DNA of 64,000 nucleotides, from positions 70,344,948 to 70,408,947 of the forward strand of contig OY754464.1 of the NCBI GenBank assembly GCA_963575645.1, written 5' to 3'. A program made the position numbers and the translations under genes. Shown in pieces: positions 1 through 11,000 of the stretch. Origin of the DNA: Xanthostigma xanthostigma. Taxonomy: Eukaryota; Arthropoda; Insecta; Raphidioptera; Raphidiidae. Position 1 is the first letter of the stretch. Every line of letters starts with the position of its first letter. The notes beneath the pieces are model-generated. The model saw nothing but the letters and a program-made list of their open reading frames with translations, did not search any database and was not told where the DNA came from.

Positions 1-838
1 ATTTATCTCAGTTAGCAATATCGTTATTATAACTACAACGTCCCAACGCAGAAATTGAACGCGTTTTCAATCAAATGAATGTAGTTAAAACAACCCGTAT
101 CTGTGTTAAAAAGGACAAGGAAATGCTCTACAGTCTACACAGATAGATGCCAAAGAGTGTTATGGTCTTGACCAGTGATTTCCAAAGTGGTCTATATCGA
201 CCCCCAGGGGTCGACGACAACTTGCAAGGGGTCCATGTCGGCGGGAAAAAAATTGGGGGTCTACGAAATGAAAATGGGGATCAACGATAGTGAATCTCCT
301 AACAAAAAAAGAAACAAACTGGACATCGTTAACCGAAGAGATTTAAGATTTAATCTAACTAAATTGATGCCAAATGTTGAAAATTTATTATTAAAGTATC
401 AAGTTCATTCCTCACACTAAAAGCATTTATTTTTTGCTTAGTTATTTTATGTAACAGAAAGTAAATTTTAATTTGATTCGTTTAATTTGAATCTAATTAA
501 TAAATGTATAAAACTAAACATTTCACACTACATTTCACTACCTACCGTTATAAATTTAAATCGTTCAAAGTGAGTAGCACTATACCAGTTGTCAAAAATA
601 CATTTGAAATCAATGAATTTGCAAAAAATCAATATCAGATAAACAGGGGGTCTACCCGAAACCAAAAAACATGGCAAGTGGTCTACGTGACAAAAAAGTT
701 TGAGAACCTCTGGTTTTGACAATGAGGCTTCCGCGTCTACATGCTCATCAGCTGCCGATGAAGACCATGATATTAACATTTTGTTCGATAACAAACATAG
801 TCGATTAAAAAATAAAATAAATCTAAATTATATTGATT
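1..838 (+). pseudogene. hAT transposase C-terminus relic, interrupted
   Basis: Translating bases 1-150 gives a degraded hAT-family dimerisation region: the string NAEIERVFNQMNVVKT matches the conserved end of hAT transposases (usually xNAxxERxFSxMNxxKT). Stops and a frameshift break it, so it cannot be active. The reading continues beyond base 720 as a short acidic tail (roughly DNEASASTCSSAADEDHD) that stops near 838, after a separate element (173-712) inserted into it. The 5' part lies outside the window. What is seen is the motif and the stops; assignment to hAT is from family knowledge. Confidence 0.6.
173..712. mobile_element. Non-autonomous hAT element nested in hAT relic
   Basis: The element starts CAGTGATTTCCAAAG and its other end, read inward on the minus strand, is CAGAGGTTCTCAAACT, so the termini are imperfect inverted repeats of the hAT type. 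It is flanked by GTCTTGAC (165-172) and GTTTTGAC (713-720), an 8-bp duplication with one change, as expected for hAT. No transposase is encoded; the small reading frames inside have no recognisable product. Confidence 0.7.
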
Positions 839-1216
839 AATTTGGCTTTGAAAAATGTTAGCATAATTTTTAGCTTTATTATAAAGTAATTATCATAATT
901 TGGCAAAATTTTAACAGCAGTTTAACAAATTTTATATTTGTCTTGTTGGCAACACTGGTTTTCTTGATGAATTTCGCTTGCATTTGCAATTAATTATAAT
1001 GACCTCATCGACTTTTAGATTGGAAGGCTAGTCTGGGCTGCGCGAACCAAATGACTGACAGGAGTGGATTTAACTCAAATTATCCCCTAGGCGCATCTTA
1101 AGATACTCCTTTGAACACAAATTTTAAGAAGTACAAAAATCAGAAATAAATAAGCACTGCGTGCTAATATAATATTATATAAATTATAAATAAATATTAT
1201 ACAAATTACACAACCG
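839..1216. other. AT-rich intergenic stretch, no gene seen
   Basis: I see no coding region, RNA gene or clear repeat end here; the reading frames are short and AT-rich. Confidence 0.5.
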
Positions 1217-1497
1217 AGCTGTGTAGCGTAGTGGAGAGAGCACTAGACTCGCATTCGGGAGGTACCGAGTTCGAATCCCGGCGGGTGCAGATGTGGCTGG
1301 AACTTTTTCCTACTGCCTCTCGTCGAGAAACAGTAATTCCTGTGCCGGTCATCTTGTTGAGGTTTTCCATGGTTTCCTTAAATAATTCTAAGATAAATAT
1401 CGAGATGGTTCCTTATTCAAGGCCATGGCAAACTTCTATGCTCAAAAATTTTCCTACCTTATCCTAATGTCCTAAAATTCCTTTATTCGCTCATTGC
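1217..1497 (+). mobile_element. tRNA-derived SINE
   Basis: A tRNA-like head carries a Pol III A box (TAGCGTAGTGG, 1224-1234) and B box (AGTTCGAATCC, about 1268-1278). The ends do not pair as a tRNA acceptor stem, and a body of about 200 bp follows with the phrase GGTTTTCCATGGTTTCCTTA and later CAAGGCCATGGCAAAC, which resembles the body of widespread insect tRNA-derived SINEs. This is therefore a SINE copy rather than a functional tRNA gene. Confidence 0.7.
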
Positions 1498-1498
1498 T

Positions 1499-1760
1499 AT
1501 TAAGGCCCCCATACACCTCGTTCTTTTTTGGCAGTTTTAACCGCACGGGTAAACCTGTACGGGTAAAACGGTCGGTGTGTGGCCAAAAACCGTCCTTCTT
1601 ACCGGCGTTCAAAAATATCTGCTGCTGCTTGATTTAAACCGTCCGTTTTCAAACGTGTTCGTTCAAGTCGGCCCGTGTGTGTGACGACGCAGTTAAAAAG
1701 GACGGGTTTTGTTCGACTCTTACGTTGTAGGATCCATCAAAGCAGATCAGATGATGCCAC
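1499..1760. mobile_element. Probable truncated PIF/Harbinger-type MITE
   Basis: The sequence begins TTAAGGCCCCCATACAC and contains short internal inverted repeats around ACCGTCC and CACACGGGCC. The AGGCC..CACAC start is shared with the better-defined elements near 3.4-3.8 and 5.6-5.8 kb. I cannot find the matching right end, so the boundaries are approximate. Confidence 0.35.
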
Positions 1761-1893
1761 GACTTCAGAAAAACTGAACGAAACAATGTATCTAGACTGT
1801 AATGCAATATTTTGTGTTTGAAGCTATGACCGTATGGAAAAACGAGTATCTCTTTAAAAAGAGATAATTTTCACTTTATTATAATATACCTGA

Positions 1894-2115
1894 CCAGGGG
1901 TGGATCAATGTTTTTTTGAGCCTAGGTTTTGGGGCCCTTTTTTTTGTTAAATATATTGGAGTTTAAAATTAATCTTTATTTACATGAAAATCGTAAGTGC
2001 TCAATGATATTAAAAAAGTATTAAGAAATTTTGATAATAATTCAATTTTTGTTGTTCCTTGTCACTTGGGAGCCCAGAGCTTAAGTCCTATTTAGTCTTT
2101 ATGTAGATTCGCCCC
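1894..2115. mobile_element. Possible small hAT-like MITE
   Basis: The left side CAGGGGTGGATCAATG and the minus-strand right side CTGGGGCGAATCTACA are imperfect inverted repeats. There is no coding capacity, and I could not confirm a target duplication. Confidence 0.3.
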
Positions 2116-2333
2116 AGTACGTGTAAGCAGTCATAAACTCTCTTAAACAAAAGAATATATTATGGCATGGCAACAAAAATTTACAATAACCTACCAAAAA
2201 AAAATAAGTGAACTACCGACATGAAAAAAAAAAAAAACATTAAAAACACTTCTCATGGAAAAGGCATTGTATAAAGTGAATGATTTTGTCAGAGAATTTT
2301 AAAACGTAGATACTATTTTTATTGTTTTAATTA

Positions 2334-2495
2334 TTACGTTTATTTAGGAATAATAATTATTATTATACTTATTTAGTGCGAATAATTCGCACAGGTCACA
2401 CTAGTTTCTCTTAAACTGATTCCTAAATAAACGTAAAAATAAAAAAATAATTTTGTAAAGTGATAATTATTATCACTTTACAAAATTATTTTTTT
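2334..2495. repeat. Two adjacent inverted repeats (hairpins)
   Basis: The first inverted repeat has 18-bp arms (TTACGTTTATTTAGGAAT at 2334 and its complement ending near 2436). Immediately after it lies a nearly perfect palindrome with 26-bp arms centred near 2468, where AATTTTGTAAAGTGATAA faces its complement. No function is assigned; such perfect AT-rich hairpins are usually small MITE remnants. Confidence 0.6.
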
Positions 2496-2558
2496 AATAT
2501 GATTGCAGGTATTCAATTCGTTTCTAATTTTGCACACTGCTTATAAAGATCTTCTTTT

Positions 2559-2850
2559 TGTTGTATTACAATATGAAGCTCAGATGACAGATCGAAGAAA
2601 TATTTTACTAAAATTGTCATATAGAGGCGCAAGTAGCAAAAGCGTTGAGCTATACCATCAGATGGCATCATGCAGCATTGCTGTGACGTTGTTCAGCGTT
2701 GCTCGCTGTTTCAAAATTAAAGCCGTCAGATGGCAATATGCAGTATTGTGTCTGTTGTATTACAATATGAAGGTCAGATGACAGATCGAAGTGTTGACGT
2801 TGTTTCAAAATTAAAGCCGTCAGCTGGTGGCAGACGTTGTTCAGCGTTGC
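2559..2850. repeat. Imperfect direct repeat, spacing 194 bp
   Basis: A 39-bp segment (starts TGTTGTATTACAATATGAAG) occurs at 2559-2597 and again at 2753-2791 with two changes. Shorter phrases (GTTCAGCGTTGCT, AGCCGTCAG) are also repeated between and after them. This looks like an old local duplication; no coding function is visible. Confidence 0.5.
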
Positions 2851-2855
2851 TGTAT

Positions 2856-3299
2856 TTTAATTAATTTACAAAAACAAAAGCAATAATAAATTTTTTAGTT
2901 GTCGATGTCAGTAGAGCAGGCAATTATCTGTAAAATGATATATAATTTATGTGGAGAAATTGTGAGGTTTTTTCTAAAAAGGGAAGCAAACATCTTTAAC
3001 CTTAGCATATTAATATATATTATGATGATAATCGAGAGCCTACTGTAAGTACAGTATATTTGTAAAAGCACACTACATAATATTAGACTCTGTGTAGTAC
3101 CTACATAATATAATGTGATACGAATGTAATGGAATAGAGTGAGAGAGAAAGGTTTGGTAAACCCTGGCTGTAATTGGTATCAAATCTTTATACAAACATA
3201 TCAGATGGGCCGTGTTAAAGCCCGCGAACATAGAGTGTGCCGTTGTCATGGTTACCGGTCTGAAGGCTTGAGGATATCATCTCTGCCTGCTGGTACTCT
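2856..3299. other. Intergenic, no gene seen
   Basis: Nothing coding or structured is recognised here. Confidence 0.4.
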
Positions 3300-3311
3300 C
3301 ATGCCAGCGCT

Positions 3312-3332
3312 CCGCCGCCGCCGCCGCCGCGC
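3312..3332 (+). repeat. CGC trinucleotide microsatellite
   Basis: A run of about seven CGC/CCG units sits in a locally GC-rich stretch. It gives an arginine run in one short frame, which I regard as a by-product of the microsatellite rather than a gene. Confidence 0.7.
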
Positions 3333-3410
3333 CGCCTCCCCTTCATTGTCGCCAACATCATCACTGCCCCCTCGCCGATTCAGTGTCGTCACAACTGCAT
3401 TTTGTCTCGT

Positions 3411-3798
3411 TTAAAGGCTAGAAACGATGCTAGATTCCTTGCTAGATTTGCCTACTAGTTTTCTAGCGCTGGTTTTCTTGATTGCTGTTATTTTTCAAGC
3501 GTGTTTTGTGGATAGATCTGGTGCGAATATAAACACAGAGAAAAACGTGTCTGTTGTCTGGCAGAATGACGCCATGTGGGTGTTCAAGTGCCCACGTGAA
3601 GATACTGCTTCCTGATTGGTTCTTGCTCACACCTAGCAACAAATCTAGCAGGGAAAATAGCCCCTGTTCTAATTTTAAAACCTATCTTCTGAGCTAGCAA
3701 GGCAGCCCGCAGTGACGTCATTTCCAGCTTCGTACCCAACCTACCGGCTAGCAGAACTCCTAGCAGCATTTCTAGCCTCGTGTGCAGCGGCCTTTAGA
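3411..3798. mobile_element. MITE with AAAGGC termini
   Basis: The element runs from TTAAAGGCTAGAAACG to CGTGTGCAGCGGCCTTTA; read inward, both ends begin AAAGGC and share a GCTAGAAA block. Bases about 3592-3798 recur with about 85-90% identity at 36182-36376, so this is a dispersed family. The AGGCC..CACAC-like end suggests PIF/Harbinger, but a clean 3-bp duplication is not visible. Confidence 0.5.
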
Positions 3799-3959
3799 TA
3801 CATTAGACAACTATTACACTACGACTATACCTATACAAATATCGCCTGCGGCTTGCACTATTTATCTCAAAAGACTTTCCCCTCGCCAAAAAAAGGGTTA
3901 TAACACTCCCGACGCTATTTTTAAAGCTGAAGGGTTCGGGTAAACGTTTCAGAATTTAA

Positions 3960-4325
3960 TTATGCTGTTGGGGTGTAGCTGTTACGCTACTGGGAATGGG
4001 AGAGGTCATTCGTAATCAAACATATTATGTGAGCACAATCATGCCCCATTTGCAATCCTTTAACATTGTAGGTATAATGAGCAAAAGTTTGGATAAATAA
4101 CTTTTCCAAAACAAGAAATCAACATTGTTTTTGTTGACCTTTACTTGATTAAAATAATATTGAAACTTGTAGAGTACATATTGATTGATAAATAATAATA
4201 TGTTATTTAACCAAATTAATAGTTAATAAATAATCGATATATATAAATACGGGAAGGAAAAAGTTGTGGTACTGATTTGAACGTGTTAAAGGGGAAGTGC
4301 GCAGTATATGTTTCATCACGATATG
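3960..4325. other. Intergenic, no gene seen
   Basis: AT-rich sequence without a supported feature. Confidence 0.4.
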
Positions 4326-4334
4326 TACGAATTA

Positions 4335-4614
4335 GCCCCGGATCTAGGAGGAGCAAACCGGGGCACTCGCCCCGGGCGGCAGTTTCAGGGGGCGCCAAAA
4401 TCATGATAGAATATGGTTGAAAACCACACCAAATCTGTCCTTTTTCCGATTTACTCAATCTGCTTGTTTTCTGACGGTTTCCCGTTCACGAAAAATGCCA
4501 ACCATTATATTATATTTGTGAACTTTTTTAAGTAATTTATCTCAAACGCTGGGGAGACGGGGCGCCATTATCAAGTTTCTGCCCCGGTTCGAAAAATCCT
4601 AGATCCGGGGCTGG
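4335..4614. mobile_element. GC-ended MITE with 9-bp target duplication
   Basis: The left end GCCCCGGATCTAGGAGG and the right end TCCTAGATCCGGGGCTGG are inverted repeats. The 9-bp word TACGAATTA flanks both sides (4326-4334 and 4615-4623), which marks a single insertion. It is non-coding. The duplication is 9 bp if the left end is GCCCC; one or two of those bases could instead be terminal, so hAT (8 bp) is not excluded. Confidence 0.65.
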
Positions 4615-4623
4615 TACGAATTA

Positions 4624-5075
4624 ATACAAGTAAAATCGATTCAGGAGAAATCCATACAATGACAAAATAACCTCAATAACGTTCAGACTTAATAGTTTAA
4701 TAAATTACGGTCAAATTTCGACCACTAGTTACAATAATTTTATTGATTTATACAGTTGTAAGGACAGGTATGATGTACATATATAATAAAAAAATCCAGA
4801 AGTGCTATAATTTCAAGTAGATAATATGTTTTTAAATTTTTACGAAATAATAGTTGTTAAAAAGAATAGCTCGGGTATACTTATCTGTGGCTGTGTTTTG
4901 TAAGCAAACTGCAAAAACATTTCCACGTTTTTTCCTAACCTATTTAGCATCTGGTAACAGAACTAATAGTAAATATCCGCTTCCATTACCAAGGTATGTA
5001 TGTTCCCTTAAATTCCAGGGATGAATTCATCTATTGAGTTCAAATAATTATTATATATTTTCTATTAATTTATAT
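4624..5075. other. 3' flank of the minus-strand membrane protein gene
   Basis: This lies immediately downstream of the stop codon of the minus-strand gene whose terminal exon is at 5076-5256, so part of it should be 3' UTR. No other feature is visible. Confidence 0.3.
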
Positions 5076-8000
5076 TTAATATGAAAAATTAGAATCTACT
5101 AGATGCTGCGGTGGGTGATTATTGTTGTTAAATCTTTCATTTCTAGTAGATGAATAAAGCTGAGACGTATTGGGTTGATGTTGATGTTGTTGATGATGTT
5201 GTTGTTGACGTTGTTGAGTTGGATAAGACGAGTAACTACTACGATCTTCGATATTGCTGTAAAACAATTAATATACGAGATATAATATAGAATAATTATC
5301 TAAATATTCAATTAATTAGAGTCGAAACGTCATTAATAAAATATTTTTATTAAAAAAATGTTAATTTTTGAAGTGAAAACTTCTTTAGCGGCGTTGTACA
5401 CTTTTTTTGTAATGGGTAAAAAATGTTAAACTCGCGTCAGGACACGTGACCTGATCGAAAATTCGTAAGACGGATGCGATGGAGAGTAGAGGTATGGGTA
5501 AAAAATGTTAAACTCGCGTCAGGACACGTGACCTGATCGAAAATTCGTAAGACGGATGGAGAGTAGAGGTATGGGTAAAAAATGTTAAACTCGCGTCAGG
5601 ACACGTGACCTGATCGAAAATTCGTAAGACGGATGAAGAGTAAGGCCTAGCACACATGAAGAGCGTTCAACGCGCGTTGGCCCAACGCGCGTTTACAATT
5701 TCTATACAATTGTATAGAACTGTTTATATGATAACGCGCGTTCAATTCATATAAACTAGGCCTAAAGGTAATTGTTATGTATAAGAATTGTGAATCAATC
5801 TTTAATTTTGTTTAGTTACGTTTTTACTCTAGTTATGCAATAAGATTTAATTTTGTAAAAATTCTTGTATCAAAATTGTACATAGTTTAGTTTGAAAATG
5901 AACCTCAATAAATGAAGTTAAAAAATTATAACAGTGGCGACGAGGATGGGATATCTTTATAATAAATGTCGGCAAAAGTTCAATACGAAACCGATTATTT
6001 GAAGAAGATGCAAAGAATCTTGAGTTCTGCAAAGCAATCGAAATCGCACAGAGCCGAGAGTCAGCTACGAATTTTAAAATATCAACCCAGGAAGCGTCAA
6101 CAGCAGTAAAGGTGGAGCCGGAGGAGATAAACAAGCTGAATCAGCAAAGAAACACTGGTGCAGCACAACCAGGGTCTTCCGGAACCAGTGGGCAGTCGAA
6201 ATGTCCAGTCTGTGGTCGAAAGGGGCACACCCGCAAGAAATGCCATTACAAGGACTGTGTATGCCACAAATGCAACAAGAAAGGACACCTAGCACCAGTT
6301 TGTAGGTATAAAAATACAAATACAGCAACACATAATTGTCTAGAAAATTTAGATAATACTTTCTTTGATTTAAATGACTGCGATAAAGGAAATCCTTTTG
6401 AAGTTAGTCTAAAAATTAATAATATACCATTAAAATTTGAAATCGATACAGGAGCGTCTGTGACAGTCATTCCGGAAAATTTGTACAAAAAATATTTTAA
6501 AAATACAAATCTGAAAAAAACGGATTTGATTTTAAATGATTATATTGGACATCAAATTAGACCATTGGGTTTAATTTTAGTAAATGTGCAATATAAAGAC
6601 ACAAATTGTGATCTCGAAGCTTACATAATCAGAAATGGTTCACGGCCGTTGTTAGGCAGGTCTTGGTTACGTAACCTTCGATTAGAGATTAATCAGTTAT
6701 ACCAATTAAATGTTAATAATGATGTTGAAAATTTATGTAAAAAATATTCAAAAATATTTTCAGAACAATTGGGCACGTTTAACAAAGATAAAGTTTCTTT
6801 AAAACTAAAAACGGGCGCTATTCCAAAATTTTGTAAACCTCGTACTCTTCCTTACGCTTTAAAAGAAAGAGTGGAAGACGAACTAGTTAGATTACTAGAG
6901 GCGAATATTATTACACCTGTAAAATATTCGTCATGGGGTACACCAATTGTCCCTGTTTTAAAGCCAAATGGCTCAGTTCGAATTTGCGGTGATTTTAAAG
7001 TTACAGTCAACCCACAATTAGAAGTATGCAAATATCCTTTACCTAGAATTGAGGAATTGTTCGCAAAATTACAAGGCGGTACTAAGTTCACAAAAATTGA
7101 TTTATCTGAGGCATATCAACAAGTTTTACTAGATGAACCGTCTCGAGAAATTTTAACGATCTCTACACATAAAGGTTTATTTAAATTCAATCGTATGCCT
7201 TACGGTATTTCGTCCGCTCCTTCCTATTTTCAGCACATGATGGAAACTGTACTTCAAGGGCTAGAAGGAGTGGTGTGCTATTTAGACGATATATTAATAA
7301 CGGCTAATAATGATCAATTACATTTAAAAAGAATTGAACAAGTTTTTATACGTCTTCAAGATTGTGGATTGACTGTACGTAAAGAAAAATGTGAATTTTT
7401 AAAATCATCTGTGTCATATCTTGGACATATAATTTCTGAGAAAGGGTTAAATAGTTTACCGGAAAAGATTGAAGCTATAAAAAATTGCAATGAACCAAAT
7501 AATATAAAACAGTTACAATCTTTTTTGGGTATGGTTAATTATTATGCTAAATATATTGAAAATTGTTCAAGAATATTGTATCCCTTATATCAATTATTGC
7601 ATAAAAATACAAAATGGAAGTGGTCAAATTCATGTCGTGAAGCCTTCTATAAAATAAAAGAAGCTTTGAGCTCTTCTAAAGTCTTAGCCCATTTTGATCC
7701 ATCTTTGCCTATTCGACTGACGGTCGATGCTTCAAATTACGGCCTGGGAGCCATTTTGTCTCACAATGTAAATGGTGACGAGCGACCTATTTGTTATGCA
7801 TCTCGCTCGTTATCTGTCAGTGAAACTAAGTACTCCCAAATCGAAAAAGAAGCACTTGCGTTAGTTTGGGCTTGTGATAAATTTTATCAATATTTATTTG
7901 GGCAACCGTTCACTTTAGTGACCGATCATAAGCCATTATTGGCTATATTTGGGGACAAAAAAGGGATTCCTTTAATGGCAGCAAATCGATTGCAGCGTTG

Positions 8001-11000
8001 GTCACTAAAATTGTCGGCTTATAATTATAAAATTGAATATACAAAATCTGAAAATAATTGTGCGGATTTCTTGTCACGTAGTCCATTAACTACGGAGACA
8101 AATAACATTGATACGTATAATTATTTAAATTTTTTTGATGACAATAATGAAATAATTTTAAATTCGAAAAATATAGCAAATGAAACTCGAAAAGACAGCA
8201 TATTAAATGCTGTTCTAAAATTTACAAGAATTGGTTGGGAAAATTCATCTTACTCAGACGAATTAAAACCGTATTTCAAAAGAAAAAATGAGCTGACTGT
8301 AGAAAATGATGTTTTAATGTGGGGTCACAGAGTGGTGATACCAAAAAGTTGTCAAAGTTATATAATGAAAGAAATACATTCAGCTCATATGGGAATAATA
8401 AAAATGAAAATAATAGCTAGGTCATATGTTTGGTGGCCTACAATAAATATTGATATTGAAAAACTGGCCAAATCTTGCGAAAATTGCGCTAATGTTCGTC
8501 AATCTCCTGAAAAAGCGGTATTAATTCCTTGGAAGTGGCCCAGTCAGCCTTGGAGCCGTCTCCATATGGATTATATGGGCCCTTTCCGTGGTAAATATTT
8601 TCTCATAATTATAGATGCGCACAGTAAATGGATCGAGTGTTTTTTGGTTACTCATCCAAATTCACGTGAAACTATAGATTGTTTAAGAGAAACTTTCGCA
8701 CGATTTGGTCTCCCAAATCAACTGGTAACTGACAATGGAACACAGTTCACATCAAACGAATTTCAAAATTTTGTTAAGTTAAATGGAATACAGCACATTA
8801 CAGGTGCTCCATATCATCCCGCCACCAATGGTCTTGCAGAGAACGCAGTAAAACAATTAAAATATTTTTTGTTAAAATGTAACGATAATTCCGATGTTAA
8901 AACTAAAATTCAAAGATTTTTGTTTCAATATAGAAATACTCCACATAGCACTACAGGTTCTGAACCTGCAAAACTATTGGTAGGAAAAAGATTAAAAAAT
9001 AAATTGGATTTGATTTTTCCTACTTCTGTTGAAAATAAAGTTTTAAATTGTCAGCAAAATCAAATTTCAAATTACAAGGGAAGGAGGGAAGATCAATTCA
9101 AAATTAATGAGAGTGTAATGATTAGAAATTATACTGATGTAAATCATATAAAATGGGAACGCGGTATTATTTTAAAACAATTAGGATTAAGAAGGTATTT
9201 GGTTAAAGCAGTGTCAGGCAAAGTTGTAACTAGACATTTAAATCAGATCAGTAAAATCATGGCAAACGAAAATTCTAATAATAATGATGACAGTGATTCG
9301 GAATTTGATTTTAAAATACAACATTACAATGATAATGAAAATAAAATAGACGAAGCTAGTATTGATGATGTTCCTCGTCCTAAACGAAAAGTTCAACAGC
9401 CAGACAGACTCCAAATCCAGTGGAATTAATTTTTTTTTGTGTAAAATTAAACGGTGAGGTGTTATGTATAAGAATTGTGAATCAATCTTTAATTTTGTTT
9501 AGTTACGTTTTTACTCTAGTTATGCAATAAGATTTAATTTTGTAAAAATTCTTGTATCAAAATTGTACATAGTTTAGTTTGAAAATGAACCTCAATAAAT
9601 GAAGTTAAAAAATTATAACAGTAATATTCAAGTTTTCACTTCTGCCGGCACTCCCGGAGTGCAATTTTTTTATTTCTAACACTAAAGTTGCAAAATCCGG
9701 TTTCGCTCTGGTCAAGTTCCGTGTGGATACAATCTTTAAATTGTAGTTCGACTGAGTATAGGGACTGGTTTGCATTAAGATTAATATTAAAAAAAGTATT
9801 TAAACAAAGAGAATAGTACCTAGTGATAGATTTCAATCAAGTCTACTGTACTGATGTGTCACACATTTTTCTTTATGAACGATTAAAGTGGATAAAACAG
9901 TATTCGACAGGAAAGTGTTTTATTGTCTGACGGACAAGCTATCATGGCGTGTGTATACAGTATGCAAACGCGTAAGGTTCACATAGGGAAATTAGCATTG
10001 GGAAAAAATACTTGGATCAGAGTTAGCCATGACTGCATTAATTGAATTAGCGTGGTAATCTTGAGGATTTTTATTTTATTTTGATTTATTTTTATTTTAC
10101 TTGGCTTTTTTAATAACAAAAAGCTCTTACAAATCATTATTTTGATTTTTTTGTACAAAAATAAAACAAAAAAAATAACTCCATCTGTTTGGAAACATTT
10201 CATTCAAAAATTGTCTGACTGGTATGACATATGCGCGTTGGTAAATCAGTGACCCAATGTCTTTAGGTTCAACACGAATAGGCGGAGATATTTGATCTCG
10301 CACCATATTTAAGTATTTTTGGGAATTTAATGTCCCATTAATAAAAAAAGTCCGATTATGTTGTAATATTTTCTTCGGTAGTATACACATTCGTTTTGCA
10401 AAAGAATATTATCTGTCAAATTGAAAAACAAGATTTCAAGGCTCACTCTGATCCAGTCATTTTTTCCCAATGTTAATTTCCCTATGTGCACCTTACGTGT
10501 TTACATACTGTATAGGTATGAAATAATTATTATGATTCATTGTTATTATTATTGTAATAAAGCGAATATTCGTATTTTGCAGATATGCTCTTATGTTGTC
10601 GACTTGAAATAAATATATTTTTATGCTAATTTGTGATACATTTCAAACTAGTCTACGTACCCCTTGATGAAATTATTAATATAGAGGTATATTAGATTAA
10701 ACTCATTAAACATATGCAGTAGAACCTCTTTAAGCGGAACCTCGATAAGTCGAAAACCTGCAAAACTCGAAAAAATGTTGTGTTCCCTTCCCTTCAAGCC
10801 CCAAAACCTCCATTACTCTAAATCTCAACCCTCCATAAGTCGAAATAATCAGTGAGTCCCTACAACCCATTTTGTACGTATATATTTTCTCTCCATAACT
10901 CGAAAAAATATATTGGACCTCTGTATCTCGAATATAGCAGTGTTTAATTGATTAGAATGAATTTTTACCTCAACAAGTCGAGTATTTCATTACAAAATTC

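Larger units (their letters stand above)
5773..9620 (+). mobile_element. Ty3/Gypsy LTR retrotransposon, gag-truncated
   Basis: The 3,848-bp element has two apparently identical 161-bp LTRs, a primer-binding-site-like TGGCGACGAGG after the 5' LTR, and an exact 5-bp target duplication GTAAT. Its single long frame encodes zinc knuckles, protease, reverse transcriptase, RNase H and integrase, with no env. Only about 180 nt separate the 5' LTR from the zinc-knuckle region, so most of gag (the capsid part) is missing. Identical LTRs and a perfect duplication indicate a recent insertion. It sits in the last intron of the minus-strand membrane protein gene, in the opposite orientation to that gene. 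Confidence 0.93.
5370..9680. mobile_element. Older repeat unit split by a MITE and the Gypsy element
   Basis: GAAGTGAAAACTTC at about 5370 and the complementary AAGTTTTCACTTC at about 9630 flank a unit that also contains a three-copy tandem repeat. Removing the LTR element leaves about 460 bp. The left part and the right part (TGCCGGCACTCCCGGAGTGC) look like two ends of one old non-autonomous element. This is inferred from the inverted motifs; the family is not identified. Confidence 0.4.

Noticed and set aside
1224..1290. Possible tRNA gene
   Set aside because: Pol III boxes are good, but the acceptor stem does not pair and a SINE body follows.
3139..3414. 91-codon frame with an Arg/Ala run
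   Set aside because: The run comes from a CGC microsatellite; no splice context or homology is visible.
5412..5641. CRISPR-like repeats
   Set aside because: Three tandem copies without unique spacers in a eukaryotic intron; a simple tandem repeat.
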